Below, one piece after another: positions 17,569 through 27,678 of a DNA stretch of 64,000 nucleotides. Numbering within the stretch: the first letter of the stretch is position 1; each line of letters begins with the position of its first letter. The position numbers were made by a program, and so were the translations under genes. Origin of the DNA: Sphingomonas corticis (lineage in GTDB: Bacteria > Pseudomonadota > Alphaproteobacteria > Sphingomonadales > Sphingomonadaceae); assembly GCF_012035195.1 (NCBI RefSeq), contig NZ_JAAVJH010000010.1, positions 1 to 64,000 on the forward strand, written 5' to 3'. Under the pieces are notes generated by a model. The model ran no database searches. It was not told the DNA's origin and saw only the letters and a program-made list of their open reading frames with translations.

Positions 17569-17841
17569 TCAGCCCTCACCGACGTTCTCGTCCCCGCCGG
17601 CCGCAGGCCGCTCGAAATACGGCTCCACCTCGCCCTGCAGCTTGATCGTCAGCGGTCGACCGTGGCGGTCGACCTTCTTGCCCAGCGCGACACGGATCCA
17701 GCCTTCGGAGATGCTGTACTCCTCCACGTCGCGGCGCTCCACGCCCTTGAAGCGGATGCCGATGCCGCGCTCTAGCGCCGCCTGGTCGAAATGCGGGCTG
17801 CGCGGGTCGATGGAGAGGTGGTCGGGGGGCATGTCGGTCAT
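17569..17841 (-). CDS. DUF3297 family protein
   Basis: A 90-residue cytoplasmic protein matching the small conserved DUF3297 family of alpha- and gammaproteobacteria: PPDHLSIDPRSPHFD, RGIGIRFKGVE, VEEYSISEGWIRVALG and the end GEVEPYFE. Function unknown. The start MTDMPPDHLS agrees with the family N-terminus, while an open frame continues upstream without meaning. A terminator of the upstream minus-strand gene lies between the two, so it is likely expressed from its own promoter. Confidence 0.88.
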   Translation of the reverse strand: MTDMPPDHLSIDPRSPHFDQAALERGIGIRFKGVERRDVEEYSISEGWIRVALGKKVDRHGRPLTIKLQGEVEPYFERPAAGGDENVGEG

Positions 17842-17878
17842 GGCGCGGCGCCTTGCCGCAATCGCCCGGCCGGTGCCA

Positions 17879-17917
17879 CAAAAAAGCGCGGGGGAAGCCT
17901 GGACCTCCCCCGCGCCG
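17879..17917 (-). terminator. Rho-independent terminator of the Gly/Tyr/Arg-rich protein gene
   Basis: On the minus strand GCGCGGGGGAGG and CTTCCCCCGCGC pair around a short loop and are followed by a run of six T (complement of 17880-17885). It lies 20 bp after the stop of the gene at 17939. Confidence 0.9.
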
Positions 17918-17938
17918 CCCGCGTGACCGGGACCCGTC

Positions 17939-18307
17939 CTACCAGCCGTAATAGCCGCGATACGGCTGGCCGTAATAGCCGTTGTAGCCGCCCCGATAAT
18001 AGCCACGGTCGCGCCAATATCCGCGCGGTGGAGCATAATAGCGGTCGCGATAGAAGCGACGCGGCGGCGCGCGATAATAGCCGTCGTTGTAATAGTAACC
18101 GCGGTCGTAGTAGCGATCGCGATTGCTGGACGCGATCGCCGCTCCCAAACCGAGCCCGATGACGCCGCCGATGATCGCGCCCGTCGCCACGTCGCCGCCG
18201 CGATCGCGATGGCGCCAGTAGCGCTGCGCGTCCGCCGGCGCCGCGGCGGTCAGCGTGGTCGCCGCCAGTACGGTGGCGAGGCCGGCCTTCTTCAGATACT
18301 CACCCAT
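17939..18307 (-). CDS. Small exported protein with glycine-zipper and Tyr/Arg-rich tail
   Basis: A 122-residue protein from the ATG at 18307 (MGEYLKKAG). A signal peptide of about 27 residues ends APADA before QRYW. A short glycine-zipper-like helix follows (GAIIGGVIGLGLGAAIA), then a low-complexity tail of repeated RDRYY, GYYR and PPRR motifs down to the terminal GYYGW. Proteins of this shape are frequent in alphaproteobacterial envelopes; no function is established. An open frame extends upstream, but the chosen start is the one followed by a proper signal peptide. It has its own terminator. Confidence 0.75.
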   Translation of the reverse strand: MGEYLKKAGLATVLAATTLTAAAPADAQRYWRHRDRGGDVATGAIIGGVIGLGLGAAIASSNRDRYYDRGYYYNDGYYRAPPRRFYRDRYYAPPRGYWRDRGYYRGGYNGYYGQPYRGYYGW

Positions 18308-18437
18308 GTCGAACCTCCTCAGGGCAGATACGCGCCCATGGCGAGACAAACGCGCGAGAGTGCGAGCCTGTTGCGCAACGACATGGACGAGTCGCGCTGA
18401 ACCGGCGTGGAATGTCCCATTCATCAGGAGTTTAGGC

Positions 18438-18881
18438 GTGAGACACTGGCTGCTGAAGACCGAGCCGGGGAGCTATGGCTGGGACGATCTGGTACGCGAT
18501 GGCGCCACCGAGTGGGACGGCGTGCGCAACCATGCCGCGGCGGCGCACCTGCGCGCGATGGCGCCGGGCGACGCGGCGCTGGTCTATCACAGCGGAGAGG
18601 CGAAGGCCGCGGTCGGAATCGCCCGCGTCGCGCGTGGCCCCCGCCGGGACGGGGCGGAGGGCGACTGGGTGTCGGTCGCGATCGAGCCGGTCGCGCCGCT
18701 CCCCCAGCCAGTCACGCTGAAGGCGATGAAGGCCGATCCGGCGCTGAAAGGCATGGCGATGCTGCGCCAGTCGCGATTGTCGGTCAGCCCGGTGACCGCG
18801 GCCGAGTGGCAGGCGATTGCGCGGCTATCGGCACCGCCGGCCACGGACGGGCCGCGCGAGCCGGCCGACCGGCGGGATTGA
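18438..18881 (+). CDS. EVE domain protein
   Basis: A 147-residue protein starting at GTG 18438 with AGGAG eight bases before it. HWLLKTEPGSYGWDDL, WDGVRNHAAAAHLRAM, GDAALVYHSGE and the terminal block (LKGMAMLRQSRLSVSPV) are the EVE/Thy28 family signatures. The EVE fold resembles YTH and PUA domains and binds modified bases; some members take part in modification-dependent restriction, but this stand-alone housekeeping form has no assigned role. No nuclease or methylase gene is adjacent, so a defence role is not supported here. Confidence 0.9.
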   Translation: MRHWLLKTEPGSYGWDDLVRDGATEWDGVRNHAAAAHLRAMAPGDAALVYHSGEAKAAVGIARVARGPRRDGAEGDWVSVAIEPVAPLPQPVTLKAMKADPALKGMAMLRQSRLSVSPVTAAEWQAIARLSAPPATDGPREPADRRD

Positions 18882-18941
18882 TTCTGTCGATCCCCACTCG
18901 CGCAAGCCGGGACGAGGACGGGCCGGCGGCCGATACCGCCG

Positions 18942-19151
18942 CTACTTCACCCCGGCGGCGGAGGCGATCTCGGCCAGTTCGCGGGCCTGTCGCGCGTCGC
19001 GCGACGTCTCGGACTTGAGGCTGCGCTGCGCCATGGCGGTCCACGCCGCCTCGGAACGCAGCGCGCGGTCGCGCACGTTGGCCAGCGTCGCGTCCTCGGC
19101 CTCCTGATGGCAGCGGGCGGCGTGGGAGGTGAAGGTCTCGCTGTCGCGCAT
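18942..19151 (-). CDS. Small conserved-looking hypothetical protein
   Basis: A 69-residue hydrophilic, helical, Ala-rich protein (MRDSETFTSHAARCHQEAED...). The start is the Met that gives a typical N-terminus; a longer frame upstream is Arg-rich and unlikely. It contains a single Cys in AARCHQEAE. No domain recognised. It lies downstream of the cold shock gene on the same strand with 59 bp between, so they may be cotranscribed and could share a stress role. Confidence 0.6.
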   Translation of the reverse strand: MRDSETFTSHAARCHQEAEDATLANVRDRALRSEAAWTAMAQRSLKSETSRDARQARELAEIASAAGVK

Positions 19152-19210
19152 CGGGCGTCTCCTCGATCGAAGGGGCGGGCGGCGCGATCGTCCTCGCGCC
19201 GCCATGGTCG

Positions 19211-19423
19211 TCAGTCGGCGTGCTGCAGGTTGACCGCCGCCATTTTGCCGCGGCGATCCTCTTCCAGGTCGTAGCCGACGCGCTGATCCTGTTGCAGCGT
19301 CGCCATCCCGGCGCGCTCCACCGCGGAGATGTGGACAAAGGCGTCGTTGCCGCCGTTGTCGGGCTGGATGAAGCCATACCCCTTGTCGGCGTTGAAGAAC
19401 TTGACGGTACCGGTGTTGCTCAT
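19211..19423 (-). CDS. Cold shock protein (CspA family)
   Basis: A 70-residue single cold-shock domain: RNP1 KGYGFIQP and RNP2-like DAFVHIS are present, with the start MSNTGTVKFFNADKGYGF typical of alphaproteobacterial Csp proteins. It binds single-stranded RNA and DNA and acts as an RNA chaperone. A leader of over 100 bp lies upstream before the next gene, as often seen for cold-regulated mRNAs; no specific thermosensor could be read. Confidence 0.94.
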   Translation of the reverse strand: MSNTGTVKFFNADKGYGFIQPDNGGNDAFVHISAVERAGMATLQQDQRVGYDLEEDRRGKMAAVNLQHAD

Positions 19424-19547
19424 GCGAGCGTTCCTTCCTTCGAGATGGCCCGCCGGGGATCGGCGCGCCGGTGCGTCGGCAGCAGGGAAAGAAGGAAGCA
19501 CGGGCCGCAAAGCACCAGGAACCGTCGATTTGCGATCGTAGCTGAAG

Positions 19548-20276
19548 CTATATGGGGGGTGCGGTCCCCCGCCGCAACCCGGCGGCCGGCCGACCCAGCT
19601 CGTCGATCCACGCGGGCAACTCGGCGAGGCGCGTCAGTCGGCGATAGCGGGGGTGGCCGACCGGTTCCTCCCCCGCCTCGTGCGCCCAGGCGTTGGGGGC
19701 CGGCACGAAGGCGGCGAAGGCGCCCGCGGCCAGCGCGGGCAGCACGTCCGACCGCATCGAGTCGCCCGCCATCACCGTCCGCTCGGACGCGACGCCGTAG
19801 CGCTCGAAGATGCGCGCGAACGTTTCCGGCCGCTTGTCGCTGACGATCTCCACGCCGGTGAACAGCGAGCCGAGACCCGAGGCGGCCAGCTTCACTTCCT
19901 GGTGCAGGAGGTCGCCCTTCGTCACCAGCACCAGTCGCCCCTGCGCGGCGAGCCGGGCCAGCGTGTCGCCGATGCCGTCGAGCAGCTCGACCGGATGAGC
20001 CAGCAGCGTGCGCCCGACTTCCAGCAGCCGCGCCACCGCGCCGACGTCCGCGCCCAGTTCCACCGCGGTCTCGATCATCGAGAGGGTGAAGCTCTTCGCG
20101 CCGTAGCCGTAATGCGCGAGGTTGCGGACCTCCACCTCGGCGATCCGCTCACGCGCGATACCCGCCTCGGCGAAGGGCGCGAGCGCGTCGGCGAAGGCGG
20201 CCTCCGCCGCCTCGAAGTAGCGCATGTTGTGCCACAGCGTGTCGTCGGCATCGAGGCAGATGAGGTCGATCGGCAT
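19548..20276 (-). CDS. HAD-superfamily hydrolase
   Basis: A 242-residue haloacid-dehalogenase-like hydrolase. Motif I is DADDTLWHN (the nucleophile and acid/base Asp at about 8 and 10), motif II VLVTKGD, motif III Lys near SDKRPETF, and motif IV MAGDSMRSDVLPALAAG. A helical cap lies between motifs I and II. These enzymes are mostly phosphatases; the substrate is not predictable. The start at 20276 (MPIDLICLDADD) fits the fold, since motif I must be near the N-terminus. It is downstream of ligA with a paired repeat between. Confidence 0.88.
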   Translation of the reverse strand: MPIDLICLDADDTLWHNMRYFEAAEAAFADALAPFAEAGIARERIAEVEVRNLAHYGYGAKSFTLSMIETAVELGADVGAVARLLEVGRTLLAHPVELLDGIGDTLARLAAQGRLVLVTKGDLLHQEVKLAASGLGSLFTGVEIVSDKRPETFARIFERYGVASERTVMAGDSMRSDVLPALAAGAFAAFVPAPNAWAHEAGEEPVGHPRYRRLTRLAELPAWIDELGRPAAGLRRGTAPPI

Positions 20277-20312
20277 CAGCGTTCCACCGGTTTCCGCCAC
20301 ACACAGCCGTTC

Positions 20313-20376
20313 GCCCTGAGCAAAGTCGAAGGGCACGCGTCCAGCATCGGGCATGGGCTTCGACTTCGCTCAGCCC
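20313..20376. repeat. Paired inverted 22-nt repeat units (locus 2)
   Basis: Unit a (20313-20334) GCCCT-GAGCAAAGTCGA-AGGGC; unit b (20355-20376) GGGCT-TCGACTTCGCTC-AGCCC. Same design as the locus at 17475: conserved 12-nt loop, one base changed in unit a, and stems that differ in sequence between copies yet remain fully paired. It lies between the ligA stop and the HAD gene start. Confidence 0.85.
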
Positions 20377-20397
20377 GACCGGCGGTGAGACGCACCT

Positions 20398-22605
<2,208 letters not shown>

Positions 22606-22622
22606 TCACCGGCACGACGGCG

Positions 22623-23489
22623 TCAGACAGGCGCCAACGCCTCTCCCAGCGTCATCGCGACGCCCCCCGGCGCCAGTGCATCGGCGCGACCCGTCGCGCC
22701 GATCGTGCGCCGGACGGGAAAGCCGGCGAGCGGCAGCAGCGCGAGGCCCGGCCCCGCGAAGCCCGCCGGGATGACGGTGATCGCCAGTCCGGCGCGCACG
22801 TAGGCGAGCGCCATCGCGTCGCTCCACGTCCGTGCCGCCATGCGCGGGCGGATGCCGTGGCCGGTGAAGAAGCGGCTGGTCTCCGCCAGCTGCTCGCAGT
22901 GACGGCGCACCAGCATCGTCTCCGCGGCGAGGTCGGCGGGCGACACCCGGTCGCGCGCGGCGAGCGGGTGGGCGGCGGAAACGGCGACGCGGAACTCCTC
23001 CGCGTAGAAGGCGTGCGCCGCGCCGGGCGCCACCGGGCCGATCGTCGCGTCCACCCGCCCGCGATCGAGCAGCACGGGCAGCTCGCGCGCGCGCGCCTCC
23101 ACGATCTCCAGCCGCTCGCCGGTGAGCGCGGCGGCGGAAAGCGCGGCGGCGACAGCGCGCTCCACCGCGGCGGGCGGCAGCGTGGCGAGCAGTCCGATGC
23201 GCACGGTCCGCCCCGGCGCGGGATCGTCGCGCATCTCGCGCTCCGCCGCGGCGAACTCCGCCTCGATTCGCCGTGCGTGCTGCGCGAAGCGGCTGCCGGC
23301 CGGGGTCAGCGCGACGCGCCGCCCGCTCCGGTCGAACAGCCGCGCCTCCAGCAGCCGCTCCAGCTTGGCGATGCCCACGGACAAGGTCGGCTGCGTCACC
23401 CGGCATCGCGCCGCGGCGCGCGAGAACCCGCCCTCGTCCACGACGGCGAGGAAGTAGCGCAGCAGGTAGCGGTCGATCATAGATGCCAT
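22623..23489 (-). CDS. LysR-family transcriptional regulator, probable regulator of liuA
   Basis: A 288-residue LTTR: N-terminal winged helix (YFLAVVDEGGFSRAAARCRVTQPTLSVGIAKLE) and a C-terminal periplasmic-binding-like effector domain. It is divergent from the isovaleryl-CoA dehydrogenase gene, the usual arrangement for an LTTR and its target. Two in-frame starts exist, ATG 23489 and ATG 23480, and both fall inside a perfect 19-bp palindrome (23477-23495), with no clear Shine-Dalgarno before either. The effector is unknown; a branched-chain amino acid intermediate is a guess from context. Confidence 0.9.
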   Translation of the reverse strand: MASMIDRYLLRYFLAVVDEGGFSRAAARCRVTQPTLSVGIAKLERLLEARLFDRSGRRVALTPAGSRFAQHARRIEAEFAAAEREMRDDPAPGRTVRIGLLATLPPAAVERAVAAALSAAALTGERLEIVEARARELPVLLDRGRVDATIGPVAPGAAHAFYAEEFRVAVSAAHPLAARDRVSPADLAAETMLVRRHCEQLAETSRFFTGHGIRPRMAARTWSDAMALAYVRAGLAITVIPAGFAGPGLALLPLAGFPVRRTIGATGRADALAPGGVAMTLGEALAPV

Positions 23490-23495
23490 CTATGA
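23477..23495. promoter_or_regulatory. LysR-type operator palindrome between lysR and liuA
   Basis: TCATAGATG-C-CATCTATGA: perfect 9-bp arms around one base. It contains the ATAG-N7-CTAT (T-N11-A) pattern of LTTR recognition sites. It covers both possible start codons of the regulator and is about 75 bp from the liuA start, so bound protein would block its own gene and could activate liuA. Confidence 0.75.
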
Positions 23496-23567
23496 CAGCG
23501 ATGCCGCCGCTTCAATTTTCGCGCGGGCCGCGGGGCTGCTATGGCCGTCGCCGAAGGAGAGGCGGCG

Positions 23568-24725
23568 ATGGACGGCAGGCTGGAATTCGCGCTGGGCGAG
23601 GCGGCGGAGGCGATCCGCGACACCACCGAGCGCTTCGCGCGCGAGAAGATCGCGCCGCTGGCCGCGCGGATCGACGCGGAGGATTGGTTCCCGCGCGACG
23701 AGCTGTGGCCGGCGATGGGCGAGCTGGGCCTCCACGGCATCACCGTGGACGAGGCGGACGGCGGCTTGGGCCTGGGCTATCTCGAGCACGTGATCGCGCA
23801 GGAGGAGGTCGCCCGCGCCTCCGCCTCGATCGGCCTCAGCTACGGCGCGCATTCCAACCTGTGCGTCAACCAGATCCGCCGCTGGGCGAGCGCTGAGCAG
23901 AAGGCGAAGTATCTGCCCCGGCTGATCTCCGGCGAGCACGTCGGCAGCCTCGCCATGTCGGAGGCGGGGGCCGGGTCCGACGTCGTCTCGATGAAGCTGC
24001 GTGCGGAGCGGACCGAGGCGGGCTATCTGCTGAACGGCACGAAGTTCTGGATCACCAACGCACCCTATGCCGACGTGCTCGTCGTCTACGCGAAGACGGG
24101 AGAGGGCAGCCGCGGCATCACGACCTTCCTGATCGAGAAGGACATGCCCGGCTTCTCGATCGGGCAGAAGATCGACAAGATGGGGATGCGCGGCTCGCCC
24201 ACCGCCGAGCTGGTCTTCGCCGACTGCGAGGTGCCGGAAGCGAACGTGATGGGGCCGGTGAACGGCGGCGTCGGCGTGCTGATGAGCGGGCTGGATTACG
24301 AGCGCACGGTGCTGGCCGGCATCCAGCTGGGCATCATGCAGGCGTGTCTCGACACCGTGCTGCCCTACGTGCGCGAACGGCGGCAGTTCGGCACCGCGAT
24401 CGGCGCGTTCCAGCTGATGCAGGCGAAGGTGGCGGACATGTACGTCGCACTCAATTCCGCCCGCGCCTACGTCTACGCGGTGGCGCAGGCGTGCGACGCG
24501 GGCAAGACGACGCGCTTCGATGCGGCGGGCGCGATCCTGCTGGCGAGCGAGAACGCCTTCCGCGTGGCCGGGGAGGCAGTCCAGGCGCTCGGCGGCGCGG
24601 GCTACACGAAGGACTGGCCGGTCGAACGCTACCTGCGCGACGCCAAGCTGCTCGATATCGGCGCGGGCACCAACGAGGTGCGGCGGATGCTGATCGGCCG
24701 CGAGCTGATCGGCGCGGCCTCTTGA
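23568..24725 (+). CDS. liuA: Isovaleryl-CoA dehydrogenase
   Basis: A 385-residue FAD acyl-CoA dehydrogenase acting on isovaleryl-CoA in leucine breakdown, passing electrons to ETF. The family signatures [16 protein letters not shown] and the C-terminal [19 protein letters not shown] are present, and the Glu in [12 protein letters not shown] is at the catalytic position characteristic of the isovaleryl subgroup. I chose ATG 23568 because AAGGAGA precedes it by nine bases and the downstream sequence aligns with family N-termini; an earlier ATG at 23541 has no ribosome site. It heads the leucine-catabolism genes with liuB and liuD. Confidence 0.92.
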   Translation: MDGRLEFALGEAAEAIRDTTERFAREKIAPLAARIDAEDWFPRDELWPAMGELGLHGITVDEADGGLGLGYLEHVIAQEEVARASASIGLSYGAHSNLCVNQIRRWASAEQKAKYLPRLISGEHVGSLAMSEAGAGSDVVSMKLRAERTEAGYLLNGTKFWITNAPYADVLVVYAKTGEGSRGITTFLIEKDMPGFSIGQKIDKMGMRGSPTAELVFADCEVPEANVMGPVNGGVGVLMSGLDYERTVLAGIQLGIMQACLDTVLPYVRERRQFGTAIGAFQLMQAKVADMYVALNSARAYVYAVAQACDAGKTTRFDAAGAILLASENAFRVAGEAVQALGGAGYTKDWPVERYLRDAKLLDIGAGTNEVRRMLIGRELIGAAS

Positions 24726-24726
24726 T

Positions 24727-24751
24727 CCTCCCCGAGCTTCGCTTGGGGAGG
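24727..24751. repeat. CCTCCCC palindrome after liuA
   Basis: CCTCCCCGAGC, loop TTC, GCTTGGGGAGG: 11-bp arms with one G-T wobble, followed by GGGACC. It shares the CCTCCCC...GGGGAGG-GGGACC core with the repeats bordering the DUF559 cassette at 26747 and 27193, so it is a solitary relative. It sits between the converging liuA and DUF486 genes and may serve as a bidirectional transcript end. Confidence 0.7.
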
Positions 24752-24759
24752 GGGACCGA

Positions 24760-25095
24760 TCATCTGCCCACGAACAGGAATGCCACTGCGCCGACCAGGC
24801 AAGCGAACGCGCCGGCGTGGCGCCACGTCAGCGGCTCGCCCAGTACCGCCACCGCGAACGCGCCGAAGACGAGCAGTGCGATGACCTCCTGCGTCACCTT
24901 CAGCTGCCCCGCGCTCCAGCCGTGTGCATATCCGATGCGATTGGCGGGCACGGCGAGGCAATATTCGAACAGGGCGATGCTCCAGCTGATGCCAATCACC
25001 AGCGGCAGCGGCTTGGACATCCCGCCCTTCAGGTGCCAGTACCACGCGATCGTCATGAAGACGTTGGAGAGGGTGAGCAGCAGGATCGTCGGCAT
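24760..25095 (-). CDS. DUF486 family small membrane protein
   Basis: A 111-residue protein with four hydrophobic helices resembling half of a drug/metabolite transporter. Family marks are [37 protein letters not shown] and [18 protein letters not shown]. Function is unknown. It lies antisense between liuA and liuB, so either liuB has its own promoter or the liu transcript runs through this gene. The start [11 protein letters not shown] matches the family N-terminus. Confidence 0.88.
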   Translation of the reverse strand: MPTILLLTLSNVFMTIAWYWHLKGGMSKPLPLVIGISWSIALFEYCLAVPANRIGYAHGWSAGQLKVTQEVIALLVFGAFAVAVLGEPLTWRHAGAFACLVGAVAFLFVGR

Positions 25096-25131
25096 GGCCG
25101 CGTCCTGCGCCGCGAAAGGAGCCGCCGCAAG

Positions 25132-26733
25132 ATGAGCGCGCCAATGCTCGATACCAGGCTGTCGCGCGACGACGCGGCGTTCGCTGCCAATGAAGCGCAC
25201 AACCGCGCGCTGTCCGCGGAACTGCGCGACCGCGTGGCGCAGGCCGCGCTGGGCGGCGACCAGCGCGCGCGCGATCGGCACACGGCCCGCGGCAAGCTGC
25301 TGCCGCGCGACCGCGTCGAACGCCTGCTCGACGCGGGCAGCCCCTTCCTCGAGATCGGGCAGCTCGCCGCCGGCGGGCTCTACGACGATCAGGTGCCCGG
25401 CGCGGGCATGATCGCCGGAGTGGGGCGGGTCGCCGGGCGGCAGGTGATGATCGTCTGCAACGATGCGACGGTGAAGGGCGGCACCTACTACCCGCTGACG
25501 GTTAAGAAGCATCTGCGCGCGCAGGAGATCGCGCTCGAGAACCGGCTGCCCTGCATCTACCTGGTCGATTCGGGCGGCGCCAACCTGCCGCATCAGGCGG
25601 AGGTGTTTCCCGATCGTGAGCATTTCGGCCGCATCTTCTTCAACCAGGCGCAGATGTCCGCTCGGCAGATCCCGCAGATCGCCTGCGTGATGGGCAGCTG
25701 CACCGCGGGCGGCGCCTATGTCCCCGCCATGTCGGACGAGACGGTGATCGTCGCCGCGCAGGGCACGATCTTCCTCGCCGGCCCGCCGCTGGTGAAGGCG
25801 GCGACGGGCGAGGTGATCTCCGCCGAGGAACTGGGCGGCGGCGACCTGCACGCGCGCAAGTCCGGCGTGGTCGATCACCGGGCCGAGAACGACGAGCACG
25901 CGCTGACGATCGTGCGCGACATCGTCTCCACGCTGCCGCCCCCGCGCGTGCCCGACGTCAATCTGGCGCCGGTGCGCGCGCCGGCCTATCCGGCCGACGA
26001 CCTCTACGGCATCGTGCCGCAGGACGTGCGCGCGCCCTATGACGTGCACGAGGTGATCGCGCGGCTGGTCGACGGGTCCGAGTTCCACGAGTTCAAGCCG
26101 CTCTACGGTGCTTCGCTGGTCTGCGGCTTCGCGCACCTGCACGGCATGCCGGTCGCGATTCTCGCCAACAACGGCGTCTTGTTCAGCGAGAGCGCGGTGA
26201 AGGGCGCGCATTTCATCGAGCTCGCCTGCCAGCGCCGCGTGCCGCTGCTGTTCCTGCAGAACATCTCCGGCTTCATGGTCGGCGGCAAGTACGAGGCGGA
26301 GGGGATCGCCAAGCACGGCGCCAAGCTGGTCACCGCGGTGGCGACCGCGAGCGTGCCGAAGATCACGCTGCTGATCGGCGGCAGCTTCGGCGCGGGCAAT
26401 TACGGCATGTGCGGCCGTGCCTATGCGCCGCGCTTCCTGTTCACCTGGCCCAACAGCCGCATCAGCGTGATGGGCGGCGAGCAGGCGGCGAGCGTGCTGG
26501 CCACCGTCCACCGCGATGCGGAAACGTGGACGCCGGCGGAGGCGGAGGCGTTCAAGGCCCCGGTGCGACAGAAGTACGAGGACGAGGGCAACCCCTATTA
26601 CGCCACCGCGCGGCTGTGGGACGATGGCGTGATCGACCCCGCGCAGACCCGCGAGTTGCTGGCGCTGGCACTGGAAGCCGCGCTGAACGCTCCGGTGGAG
26701 GAGACGCCGCGCTTCGGCGTGTTCCGGATGTGA
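25132..26733 (+). CDS. liuB: 3-methylcrotonyl-CoA carboxylase beta (carboxyltransferase) subunit
   Basis: A 533-residue carboxyltransferase that moves the carboxyl group from biotin to 3-methylcrotonyl-CoA in leucine degradation, working with the biotin-bearing subunit encoded at 27675. Both crotonase-type halves are intact, with the oxyanion segments [15 protein letters not shown] and [21 protein letters not shown]. The start at 25132 has AAGGAG 12-18 bases upstream and gives the normal N-terminus. The two carboxylase subunits are separated here by a DUF559 cassette and an NTF2-like gene. Confidence 0.94.
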   Translation: MSAPMLDTRLSRDDAAFAANEAHNRALSAELRDRVAQAALGGDQRARDRHTARGKLLPRDRVERLLDAGSPFLEIGQLAAGGLYDDQVPGAGMIAGVGRVAGRQVMIVCNDATVKGGTYYPLTVKKHLRAQEIALENRLPCIYLVDSGGANLPHQAEVFPDREHFGRIFFNQAQMSARQIPQIACVMGSCTAGGAYVPAMSDETVIVAAQGTIFLAGPPLVKAATGEVISAEELGGGDLHARKSGVVDHRAENDEHALTIVRDIVSTLPPPRVPDVNLAPVRAPAYPADDLYGIVPQDVRAPYDVHEVIARLVDGSEFHEFKPLYGASLVCGFAHLHGMPVAILANNGVLFSESAVKGAHFIELACQRRVPLLFLQNISGFMVGGKYEAEGIAKHGAKLVTAVATASVPKITLLIGGSFGAGNYGMCGRAYAPRFLFTWPNSRISVMGGEQAASVLATVHRDAETWTPAEAEAFKAPVRQKYEDEGNPYYATARLWDDGVIDPAQTRELLALALEAALNAPVEETPRFGVFRM

Positions 26734-26741
26734 GGTGGGGG

Positions 26742-27194
26742 GTGGACATACCTCCCCGGTACGGGGAGGGGGACCAGCCGCAGGCTGGTGGAGGGGTCTT
26801 CGCCACGGAGCGCCGCACCATCGAACAGGCGCGTCGGGAGCGGCGCTCCGGAAACCTGCCCGAGGTCATTCTCTGGCGTGCGCTGCGTACCCGTCCGGCC
26901 GGGCTGAAGTTCCGGCGACAGCATCCGATCGGCCCCTATTGCCTCGACTTCGCGTGCCTGAGCGCGCGTCTCGCCATCGAGGTGGACGGAGAGGTGCATG
27001 GATGCGGCGATCATCCGAGACGAGACGCTTTACGCGATGCGGACCTCCTTGCGCGCGGCATTCGCACGTTGCGCATCCCCGCCCGCGAGGTGCTCGCCGA
27101 TCCCGACGCGGTGGTCCGCCATATCGTCGCGGCCTGCGGCCGCCCCCTCCACCAGCCTGCGGCTGGTCCCCCTCCCCGTGCCGGGGAGGTATGA
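26742..27194 (+). CDS. DUF559 endonuclease-like protein, formed inside a repeat-bounded cassette
   Basis: A 150-residue reading frame with the DUF559 domain, which has a Vsr-like PD-(D/E)XK nuclease fold. Candidate active-site residues are Glu41 (NLPEVILWRALR), Asp69 (YCLDFACL), and Glu80/Asp82 (AIEVDGEVH); KFRRQHPIGPY is the most typical family motif. No ATG, GTG or TTG in frame occurs after GTG 26742, just outside the left repeat, so the N-terminal 20 residues are encoded by the repeat. The C-terminus (PAAGPPPRAGEV) and stop codon are encoded by the right repeat. Cellular role is unknown. Start choice is uncertain. Confidence 0.75.
   Translation: MDIPPRYGEGDQPQAGGGVFATERRTIEQARRERRSGNLPEVILWRALRTRPAGLKFRRQHPIGPYCLDFACLSARLAIEVDGEVHGCGDHPRRDALRDADLLARGIRTLRIPAREVLADPDAVVRHIVAACGRPLHQPAAGPPPRAGEV
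26747..26794 (+). repeat. Left composite palindromic repeat of the DUF559 cassette
   Basis: Two perfect hairpins in series: CCTCCCCG-GTA-CGGGGAGG (26751-26769) and ACCAGCC-GCA-GGCTGGT (26773-26789), followed by GGAGGGG. Confidence 0.9.
27145..27193 (-). repeat. Right composite palindromic repeat of the DUF559 cassette
   Basis: The inverse of the left copy: ACCAGCC-TGC-GGCTGGT (27151-27167) and CCTCCCCG-TGC-CGGGGAGG (27171-27189). The loop bases GTA and TGC (GCA on the other strand) differ at one position between copies, and the stems are identical. Confidence 0.9.
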
Positions 27195-27204
27195 AGGACC
27201 TTCG

Positions 27205-27678
27205 ATGATCCTCCTCTCGCTCCTCCTGCAGACCACCCCCGTCGCCCCGATCGTGAAGGGCACCGCGCTGCCGCCGCCCGGTAGCGAGGAGGCGGCGGTG
27301 ACGGCGCCGCTCGTCGCGCTTCTCGCCGCGCTGGAACGCAGCGACGGCGCCGCCATCCTGGCGCAGACCCTGCCGGACGGGATCGTCACCGCGGTGCGCA
27401 CCGGTGCCGACGGCCAGCCGCAGCGCCGCTCCCTGCGCTGGGCCGAGTTCGCGGCGCAGCTGAAGCCGGACGGCGCCCGAATCGTCGAGCGGATCGGGCG
27501 GCCCGCGGTGGAGATCGACGGCGAGGTCGCGATGATCTGGACGCCCTACACCGTCACCGTGGACGGCACGCTCTCGCACTGCGGCTACGACCACGTCGAC
27601 GCCGTCCGCACCGCGACGGGCTGGAAGATCCTCAACCTCACCTACTCGCACCGCACCCAGGGATGCGCGCAGCCATGA
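27205..27678 (+). CDS. NTF2/SnoaL-like fold protein, possibly exported
   Basis: A 157-residue protein. A short hydrophobic N-terminus (MILLSLLLQTTPVAP) could be a weak signal peptide. The rest fits a nuclear-transport-factor-2-like cone fold: a helix with LVALLAALERSDGAAILAQ, then strands ending VDAVRTATGWKILNLTYSH, the usual last strands of SnoaL-like proteins. No enzyme activity can be inferred. AAGGA lies 6 bases before the ATG, part of it from the repeat edge. It overlaps the downstream liuD start by 4 bp (ATGA), so it is cotranslated with the biotin carboxylase subunit. Confidence 0.75.
   Translation: MILLSLLLQTTPVAPIVKGTALPPPGSEEAAVTAPLVALLAALERSDGAAILAQTLPDGIVTAVRTGADGQPQRRSLRWAEFAAQLKPDGARIVERIGRPAVEIDGEVAMIWTPYTVTVDGTLSHCGYDHVDAVRTATGWKILNLTYSHRTQGCAQP

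Larger units (their letters stand above)
26747..27193. mobile_element. DUF559 cassette bounded by composite inverted repeats
   Basis: The left end (26747 on) and right end (to 27193) are inverted copies starting CATACCTCCCCGG and ending CCGGGGAGGTATG, each about 48 bp and differing by about one base over the shared part. Between them lies only the DUF559 frame. The unit splits liuB from the rest of the leucine cluster, and its edges contribute the end of the nuclease frame and probably the ribosome site (GAAGGA) of the next gene. No transposase is encoded. Mobility is inferred from structure, not shown. Confidence 0.6.

Noticed and set aside
18438..18881. EVE-domain gene as part of a restriction or defence system
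   Set aside because: No nuclease, methyltransferase or other defence gene is adjacent; single EVE proteins are ordinary in these genomes.
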